Origin: Bacteroidales bacterium
GTDB taxonomy: Bacteria; Bacteroidota; Bacteroidia; Bacteroidales; F082
Reading direction: 5' to 3'
Length of the DNA: 56,214 nucleotides
Assembly: GCA_017395365.1 (NCBI GenBank)
Contig: JAFPUN010000010.1
Coordinates: 1 to 56,214, forward strand
Made by a program: the position numbers and the translations under genes. Shown in pieces: positions 50,778 through 56,214 of this stretch. Below the pieces are notes generated by a model. It was given only the letters and a program-made list of their open reading frames with translations, made no database searches and was not told where the DNA came from. Numbering within the stretch: position 1 is the first letter of the stretch; each line of letters begins with the position of its first letter.

Positions 50778-53700
50778 ATGAACAACAACTACAAGGAATA
50801 TAAACAGCTGAATCTCACCGAGACAGCCGATGAAATCCGCCGTTATTGGGAAGAGAACGACACCTTCCAAAAAAGCCTTGACAACCGCGACAAGGACAAC
50901 GCTTTCGTATTCTTTGAAGGACCGCCGAGCGCCAACGGCACCCCGGGCATCCACCATGTGATGGCCCGCTCGATCAAGGACGTGGTGTGCCGCTACCAGA
51001 CCCTGAAAGGCAAACACGTGGTGCGTAAGGCCGGCTGGGACACCCACGGCCTGCCCGTCGAACTCGGCGTGGAGAAGAAACTCGGCATCACCAAGGAAGA
51101 CATCGGCAAGAAGATCAGCGTCGACGACTACAACCGCGCCTGCCGCGAGGAGGTGATGAAATACAAGGACATGTGGGACGACCTCACCCGCAAGATGGGC
51201 TATTGGGTCAACCTCAACGACCCCTACATCACCTTCACCAACGACTACATCGAGACCTTGTGGTTCCTGCTGAAAAACCTCTATAACAAAGGTTTGCTCT
51301 ATAAGGGCTATACCATCCAACCCTATTCGCCCGCTGCCGGCACCGGCCTCAGCTCTCACGAACTGAACATGCCTGGCTGCTATCGTGATGTGAAGGATTT
51401 GACTTGCGTGGCGTTGTTCAAATTGAAAAAAGATGTACGGCTGCCACAGTATGACAGTCCTACATACGCTATCGCATGGACGACAACACCATGGACCTTG
51501 CCGAGCAACACCGCTCTCTGCGTCGGTCCCAACATCGACTATGTGCTGCTGAAGACCGTGCACCCCTACACCGAAGAGCCCTGCCAAATCCTGATGGCCA
51601 AAGCCTTGGTGGAGACCATGTTCAAGGAAGCACCTGAAGTCATCAAAGAATACAAGGGCGGCGAACTTGTTGGCCTTGAATATGAACAACTCATCCCATG
51701 GGTCAATCCGGGTGAAGGCGCCTTCCGTGTTATCGCCGGCGACTATGTTACCACCGAGGACGGTACCGGTATCGTCCACATCGCACCCACCTTCGGTGCC
51801 GACGACAAGCGCGTGGCCGCCGCCGCGGGCATCCCGCCCTTGCAGATGATCGACAAGGACGGCAAGCCACAGCCTATGGTCGACCGCACGGGTAAGTTCT
51901 TCCGCATCGAAGACCTCGACCCCGACTTCGTCAAGAACTGCATGGATGTGGAGGCCTACCGCTCCTATGCCGGCCAGTTCGTGAAGAACGCCTACGACCC
52001 CACCAAGACCGAAAAGGACAAGAGCCTCGATGTTGACATCGTGATGCTCCTCAAGGAACAAGGCAAGCTCTTCAAGAGCGAGAAACATACGCACAACTAC
52101 CCGCACTGCTGGCGCACCGACAAACCCGTGCTCTACTATCCCCTCGACAGCTGGTTCATCAAGACCACGGCCCTCAAAGACCGCATGATCGAACTCAACA
52201 AGACCATCAACTGGAAGCCCGAGGCCACAGGTAGCGGCCGTTTCGGCAACTGGCTGGAAAATCTCGTCGACTGGAACCTGTCACGCTCTCGCTACTGGGG
52301 CACACCGCTGCCCATCTGGCGCACCGAGGACGGCAAGGAAGAGATCTGCATCGGCAGCGTCGAAGAGCTCCGCAACGAGATCGAGAAATCCATCAAGGCG
52401 GGCTTTATGACTTCGAATCCATACGCTTCTGAAGACTATACGAAGTTTGATTTGCACCGTCCTTATATCGACGGCGTGGTTTTGGTTTCGCCAAGCGGCA
52501 AGAAGATGTTCCGTGAGCCCGACCTCATCGACGTGTGGTTCGACAGCGGTGCCATGCCCTACGCCCAATACCACTACATGGGTAAGGAAGGCCAATTGGG
52601 TAAAGATGTATTCCCCGCCGACTTCATCGCCGAGGGCGTCGACCAGACCCGTGGCTGGTTCTTCACCCTGCATGCCATCGCCACGATGTGCTTCGACAGC
52701 GTGGCCTACAAGAACGTCATCTCCAACGGCTTGGTGCTCGACAAGAACGGCAACAAGATGTCGAAACGTCTGGGCAATGCCGTCGACCCATTCGGTGCCA
52801 TCGAGAAATATGGTGCCGATGCCGTGCGTTGGTATATGATCACCAACTCGCAGCCTTGGGATAACCTGAAGTTTGACGAGGCTGGAGTCGACGAGGTGCG
52901 CCGCAAGTTCTTCGGCACCCTCTACAACACCTATGCCTTCTTCGCCTTGTACGCCAACATCGACAAGTTCGACTACAGCCAAGCTGACATCGACATCAAA
53001 GACCGTCCCGAGATCGACCGTTGGATTCTCTCGGAGCTCAACTCCCTCATCCTCGAAGTCGACAACGCCTACCAAAGCTATGAGCCTACCCGTGCGGGTC
53101 GCGCCATTGCAGAGTTCGTCGACGCCCACCTCAGCAACTGGTACGTGCGCCTCTCGCGCCGCCGTTTCTGGAAGAGCGAGGATAACCAAGACAAGCTTTC
53201 GGCCTACCAAACCCTATACACCTGCCTCGAGACCGTGGCACGCCTCAGTTCACCCATCGCGCCGTTCTTCAGCGAGCAGCTCTACCGCGACCTGAACAAT
53301 GTCACGGGGCGCAACAAGGCCGAATCGGTCCACCTGACGGACTTCCCCGAGGCCAACACGACCTTCATCGACAAGGCCTTGGAGGAGCGCATGGAAGCCG
53401 CTCAGCTCATCTCTTCGCTGGTGCTCTCGCTGCGTAAGAAAGCCAACATCCGCGTGCGTCAGCCCCTGTCGAAGATCATGATCCCCGTCGCCAACGAGGA
53501 GATGAAAGCTCAGATCGAGAAGGTGTCGCACCTCATCAAGAGCGAGGTCAACATCAAGGAAATCGAGTTCCTCTCGCCCGACAACAACATCCTGGTGAAG
53601 AACGTGAAGCCTAACTTCAAGACTTTGGGCAAGAAGTACGGCAAGCAGATGAAACAGATCCAGGCCTACTTCACCAACATGAGCCAAGACGAGATCCATG

Positions 53701-54116
53701 CCTTCGAGAAGAACGGTGGCACCCACCTCGATGTGGACGGCGTCGACGTCGAGCTGACCCTCGAAGATGCCTTAATCTCGACGCAAGACATCCCTGGCTG
53801 GGCTGTCACCTCGCAGGACGACATCACCGTGGCCCTCGACATGACCATCACCGACGAGCTGATGCAGGAAGGCCTCGCCCGCGAGATCGTCAACCGCGTG
53901 CAGAACCTCCGCAAGACGGGAGGCTTCGAGGTGACCGACCGCATCGAACTGCTCATCGAGAAGAACGACAAGACCAACACCGCCGTGGCGAAATACGGCG
54001 ACTACATCTGCAACGAGACCCTGGCCACCATCACCGAGGTTGACGCCTTGGAAGGCGTTGAGGCCGAAGAATTGGTGGAAGGCGTGAATGTGAAATTGAA
54101 GATTCAAAAGAAATAA
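50778..54116 (+). CDS. ileS: Isoleucyl-tRNA synthetase
   Basis: 1112 residues. A class I synthetase with the HIGH-type motif PSANGTPGIHHVMAR (~52-66), the editing (CP1) domain with AWTTTPWTLPSNTALC (~233), the tryptophan-rich ligand region GVDQTRGWFFTLHAI, and KMSKR (660-664) in NKMSKRLGNAVDP. The long C-terminal anticodon-binding part is the form found in Bacteroidota (about 1100-1150 residues). It charges tRNA-Ile and edits valine. The dksA-like gene and lspA follow, a gene order I expect in this phylum. Confidence 0.97.
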   Translation: MNNNYKEYKQLNLTETADEIRRYWEENDTFQKSLDNRDKDNAFVFFEGPPSANGTPGIHHVMARSIKDVVCRYQTLKGKHVVRKAGWDTHGLPVELGVEKKLGITKEDIGKKISVDDYNRACREEVMKYKDMWDDLTRKMGYWVNLNDPYITFTNDYIETLWFLLKNLYNKGLLYKGYTIQPYSPAAGTGLSSHELNMPGCYRDVKDLTCVALFKLKKDVRLPQYDSPTYAIAWTTTPWTLPSNTALCVGPNIDYVLLKTVHPYTEEPCQILMAKALVETMFKEAPEVIKEYKGGELVGLEYEQLIPWVNPGEGAFRVIAGDYVTTEDGTGIVHIAPTFGADDKRVAAAAGIPPLQMIDKDGKPQPMVDRTGKFFRIEDLDPDFVKNCMDVEAYRSYAGQFVKNAYDPTKTEKDKSLDVDIVMLLKEQGKLFKSEKHTHNYPHCWRTDKPVLYYPLDSWFIKTTALKDRMIELNKTINWKPEATGSGRFGNWLENLVDWNLSRSRYWGTPLPIWRTEDGKEEICIGSVEELRNEIEKSIKAGFMTSNPYASEDYTKFDLHRPYIDGVVLVSPSGKKMFREPDLIDVWFDSGAMPYAQYHYMGKEGQLGKDVFPADFIAEGVDQTRGWFFTLHAIATMCFDSVAYKNVISNGLVLDKNGNKMSKRLGNAVDPFGAIEKYGADAVRWYMITNSQPWDNLKFDEAGVDEVRRKFFGTLYNTYAFFALYANIDKFDYSQADIDIKDRPEIDRWILSELNSLILEVDNAYQSYEPTRAGRAIAEFVDAHLSNWYVRLSRRRFWKSEDNQDKLSAYQTLYTCLETVARLSSPIAPFFSEQLYRDLNNVTGRNKAESVHLTDFPEANTTFIDKALEERMEAAQLISSLVLSLRKKANIRVRQPLSKIMIPVANEEMKAQIEKVSHLIKSEVNIKEIEFLSPDNNILVKNVKPNFKTLGKKYGKQMKQIQAYFTNMSQDEIHAFEKNGGTHLDVDGVDVELTLEDALISTQDIPGWAVTSQDDITVALDMTITDELMQEGLAREIVNRVQNLRKTGGFEVTDRIELLIEKNDKTNTAVAKYGDYICNETLATITEVDALEGVEAEELVEGVNVKLKIQKK

Positions 54117-54161
54117 TGCTACTGGCCATTGGCTACTGGCTACTGGCAGTCCCCTCCCCAA

Positions 54162-54210
54162 GGCCTCATTGCGGGCCCCTCATTCCGCGAAGGTGGAACG
54201 CAATCTCCTG
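54162..54210. repeat. Diverged family C/E element between ileS and the dksA-like gene
   Basis: GCCTCATTGCGGGCCCCTCATTCCGCGAAGGTGGAACGCAATCTCC. Nearby ACTGGCCATTGGCTACTGGC (about 54120-54146) and CTGCCAGAGGCAAAGAGCCAGAGGCC (about 54224-54249) form a further weak inverted pair. Confidence 0.6.
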
Positions 54211-54271
54211 AACACAGAGGAACTGCCAGAGGCAAAGAGCCAGAGGCCAAAAGCAACAAAAATATACAACT

Positions 54272-54655
54272 ATGGAAAAGAAAGAACCCCAAGTGCGTTA
54301 TTCCGACGAAGACCTTGAGGAATTCAAAGCACTGATACTCGAGAAGCTCGAGCAGGCCAAAGCCAGTCTGGAGACCTTGCAGGCCAACCTCTCTGGCGGC
54401 GAGCACAGCACCGACGACACCGCCCCCACCTTCAAGGTGTTGGAAGACGGCTATGCCGTGGCCCAGAAAGAAGAGAACGCCAAACTCGTGGCTCGTCAGG
54501 AGAAGTACATCCATAACCTCGAGCTCGCACTGATGCGCATCGAGAACAAGACCTATGGCGTGTGCTGCGAGACGGGTCGCCTCATCCCCAAGGAAAGACT
54601 GCGCTGCGTGCCCATCACCACCCGTTGCCTCGACGCTAAACTGAAGAAAAAGTGA
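54272..54655 (+). CDS. DksA/TraR zinc-finger family protein
   Basis: 127 residues. A helical N-terminal part (DEDLEEFKALILEKLEQAK, then ALMRIENKTYGVCCETG) leads to a C-terminal zinc finger: C-C in GVCCETGRLIPKERLRC and a fourth cysteine in PITTRC. In the family such proteins bind the RNA polymerase secondary channel and modulate transcription, often with ppGpp. Length and motif IPKERL match. The stop overlaps the lspA GTG start (GTGA), so translation is coupled. The target regulon is unknown. Confidence 0.88.
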   Translation: MEKKEPQVRYSDEDLEEFKALILEKLEQAKASLETLQANLSGGEHSTDDTAPTFKVLEDGYAVAQKEENAKLVARQEKYIHNLELALMRIENKTYGVCCETGRLIPKERLRCVPITTRCLDAKLKKK

Positions 54656-55293
54656 AAAAAGAAGGCAGCCGCGGCCTCATCTGGTCGTTTGTGGTGATAT
54701 TTCTCGTCTTACTCTTCGACCAAATCCTCAAGATTTGGGTCAAGACCAGCATGACTCTCGGACAAGACACCCCTATTTTCGGGAGTTGGTTCAGGTTGTT
54801 GTTTGTCGAAAATAACGGCATGGCTTTCGGTTGGCTGGGCGGTGGCGGCTTCCTTAAGCTCGCCTTGAGTCTTTTCCGCATCGTAGCCATCGTCGCCTTG
54901 TTCTGGATCTTGATCCGTCAGGCGAAGAAAGGCACCAAGTTCGGTGTGTTGTTTGGCCTTGCCCTCATCACGGCTGGCGCCATGGGCAACATCATCGACA
55001 GCGTGTTCTACGGGCGTATCTTCAGCGAGAGCACCTTCACGCAGGTGGCGACGCTCTTCCCCGACGGGGGCGGCTATGCGGGTTGGCTGCACGGCCGCGT
55101 GGTCGACATGCTCTATTTCCCCATCATCGACGTCGCCCGCGAGAATGCCACCTGGCTACCCGATTTCTTCTTCGGTCCCGATGGGCATTTCATCTTTTTC
55201 CGTCCCATCTTCAATCTCGCTGACGCGGCCATTACCATTGGGGTCTTTTATATGTTGATCTTCCAGTGGAAATGGTTGAAGACGTTGAAATAA
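54652..55293 (+). CDS. lspA: Lipoprotein signal peptidase (signal peptidase II)
   Basis: 213 residues from a GTG overlapping the previous stop. Four transmembrane helices; catalytic aspartates D116 in MGNIIDSVFYG and D191 in FNLADAAITIG. The FVENNGMAFGW motif is conserved. LspA removes signal peptides of prolipoproteins in the inner membrane, serving the many lipoproteins of this window. The extra loop (LFPDGGGYAGWLHGRVVDML ... FFRPIFN) is usual in Bacteroidota. Confidence 0.95.
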   Translation: MKKEGSRGLIWSFVVIFLVLLFDQILKIWVKTSMTLGQDTPIFGSWFRLLFVENNGMAFGWLGGGGFLKLALSLFRIVAIVALFWILIRQAKKGTKFGVLFGLALITAGAMGNIIDSVFYGRIFSESTFTQVATLFPDGGGYAGWLHGRVVDMLYFPIIDVARENATWLPDFFFGPDGHFIFFRPIFNLADAAITIGVFYMLIFQWKWLKTLK

Positions 55294-55347
55294 AACAGTT
55301 GTAATAGGCTTTCTTTCCATCTTAATATCAATATTTTTTTAAAACGC

Positions 55348-55377
55348 TTGCGGAATGAGAAAATGTTTGTACTTTTG
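55348..55377 (+). promoter_or_regulatory. Bacteroidota-type promoter (TTG-N19-TACTTTTG) before the truncated fic gene
   Basis: TTG 55348-55350, exactly 19 nt, TACTTTTG 55370-55377. Transcription would start near 55381, yet no good start codon follows until 55528. Confidence 0.7.
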
Positions 55378-55527
55378 CAAACACTCAAAAATCCGCAAAA
55401 AGGTGGTATATACCCCACTTAATTTGGTGGTATTACCGTAGGACAATACAAGACACGCCCCAACAGCGTAATCACTCGTTACGGAGATCGTTTTGAGTAT
55501 GCCTCGCCCGAAGAAACACCCTCGTTG

Positions 55528-56115
55528 ATGAGTGACCTTATTGACTGGTACAACGATGCCGAAAATGAAGGCCTGCTATCTCCAGTAGAATTAGCGGCAT
55601 TGTTCCATTATCGCTATATCCGCATTCATCCCTTCGAGGACGGAAATGGTCGTATTGCCCGCCTAATGGCGAACTACATACTGGCCCGCCACGGATGGCC
55701 AATGATAGTTATCCGCAACAGAAAGAAAGCAGAATACTTGGAAGCATTGCACAAATCGGATCAAAAAATCGGCAAAGTACCTTCGGATGGTGCACGTGCC
55801 CCAATAGGAAAGATAACCTCATTTTTAGCTTTCTTCCGCAAAACAGTATGCGAAGAAATGCAATGCGAGATAGATATTGTCATGAGCGCCGAAAAAGACA
55901 ATTGGTGGTACGATGGACAAAGGATTAATTTCAGAAGCCAAAACGGAGAACGTTTACTCAGTTTAATGAGAGACAAACCTTTCGTCACATTCACTGAGAT
56001 AGCGGAGTATTTGTCAGTGAATCGGTCGGCAGCACAAAAACTGGTTGAAGGTTTCAGGAAGAAAGGCTATGTGGAGATACTGTCCCAAAAAGTGTGTCTG
56101 AGCGTTGACGCGTAA
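55528..56115 (+). CDS. Fic family protein, N-terminally truncated
   Basis: 195 residues from the ATG at 55528. The Fic motif is complete: HPFEDGNGRIAR with H34 and R42, and the flap-like region is RNRKKAEYLEAL. A winged-helix-like end follows (FVTFTEIAEYLSVNRSAAQKLVEGFRKKGYV). Fic enzymes usually transfer AMP from ATP to target side chains. In the same frame upstream (55441-55527) the DNA reads GQYKTRPNSVITR ... YASPEETPSL, which is the normal sequence of larger Fic proteins, but a TAA at 55420 and lack of a start cut it off. So it is a 5'-deleted gene or a shortened active form. Confidence 0.78.
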   Translation: MSDLIDWYNDAENEGLLSPVELAALFHYRYIRIHPFEDGNGRIARLMANYILARHGWPMIVIRNRKKAEYLEALHKSDQKIGKVPSDGARAPIGKITSFLAFFRKTVCEEMQCEIDIVMSAEKDNWWYDGQRINFRSQNGERLLSLMRDKPFVTFTEIAEYLSVNRSAAQKLVEGFRKKGYVEILSQKVCLSVDA

Positions 56116-56116
56116 A

Positions 56117-56142
56117 AAAAGGGACTGGTCATTGCGGACCAA
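56117..56142 (+). terminator. Hairpin after the fic gene
   Basis: GGGACTGGTC-ATTGC-GGACCAATCCC, 10-bp stem with one mismatch; no T tract follows, so termination is only probable. Confidence 0.5.
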
Positions 56143-56147
56143 TCCCG

Positions 56148-56190
56148 AAAGTCTGTAACTTTAGGGTGCCCAAACTCTAAAACACAGACT
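56148..56190. repeat. Imperfect inverted repeat before the last ORF
   Basis: AGTCTGT ... ACAGACT enclose TTTAGGGT and AACTCTAAA, giving a long interrupted hairpin directly before an ATG. It could be the outer end of an insertion sequence, or a leader hairpin. Confidence 0.45.
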
Positions 56191-56193
56191 AAA

Positions 56194-56214
56194 ATGAAGT
56201 TCACAAAGGAACAA
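56194..56214 (+). CDS. Start of an unidentified ORF (partial at window edge)
   Basis: ATG followed by codons for KFTKEQ, then the window ends. The hairpin before it (56148-56190) suggests a mobile-element gene, but seven residues do not allow a call. Confidence 0.35.

Noticed and set aside
50769-52106. 445-codon minus-strand frame, and another at 52281-53210
   Set aside because: Both are antisense to ileS, whose motifs are complete. No promoter or family match.

Overview
The window looks like a chromosomal segment of an uncultured, type IX secretion (T9SS)-bearing member of the Bacteroidales (Bacteroidota). The evidence is four clear T9SS C-terminal sorting domains plus a PorZ-like protein with a CTD-like end, many TAnnTTTG (-7) promoter boxes of the Bacteroidota type, very few Shine-Dalgarno sequences, a UpxY/Wzc/Wza export operon, a GldH-like lipoprotein, a large membrane-anchored alpha-2-macroglobulin, and the ileS-dksA-lspA block. 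I cannot assign a genus.

Layout. 1-2.0 kb: 3' end of a T9SS cargo gene and a TPR/HTH membrane lipoprotein. 2.0-6.0 kb (minus): Nudix, small lipoprotein, AsmA. 6.1-8.8 kb: nitrilase-family amidase, tadA, a membrane-anchored AraC-type regulator, an unknown membrane protein. 9.0-14.3 kb: secreted alpha/beta hydrolase plus a 1240-residue LRR/GLUG surface protein. 14.3-17.4 kb: ClC chloride protein, exonuclease III, tRNA-Arg(CCT) with a strong terminator. 17.4-21.5 kb (minus): an accessory Rhs polymorphic-toxin cassette array. 21.5-25.4 kb (minus): a T9SS-sorted secreted protein and a second TPR/HTH lipoprotein. 25.5-28.5 kb: porZ-like and recO. 28.6-33.9 kb (minus): a coiled-coil membrane protein, then a four-gene exopolysaccharide export operon (GldH-like, wza, wzc, upxY). 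34-37.2 kb: mrdA-rodA cell elongation pair. 37.4-43 kb: adenine deaminase, RlmI, two lipoproteins, a secreted nuclease-like protein. 43.2-49.3 kb (minus): alpha-2-macroglobulin. 49.7-55.3 kb: polyprenyl synthase, ileS, dksA-like, lspA. 55.4-56.2 kb: an N-terminally truncated Fic gene and the start of an unidentified ORF behind a hairpin.

Two things stand out. First, the Rhs region holds three near-identical copies of the Rhs core tip, each followed by different (or no) C-terminal sequence and small candidate immunity genes. This is the arrangement expected of a reservoir of silent toxin tips exchanged by recombination. The long copy itself lacks the N-terminal shell and a signal peptide. Second, at least three families of dispersed palindromic repeats occur both between genes and in frame inside coding sequences: the start fragment, AsmA, the LRR protein, the Rhs fragment, the TPR lipoprotein, alpha-2-macroglobulin and polyprenyl synthase. 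They add peptides such as GPSTGSG, CGLDPQS and DAINRVST without breaking the frame. This recalls the Rickettsia palindromic elements and deserves systematic study.
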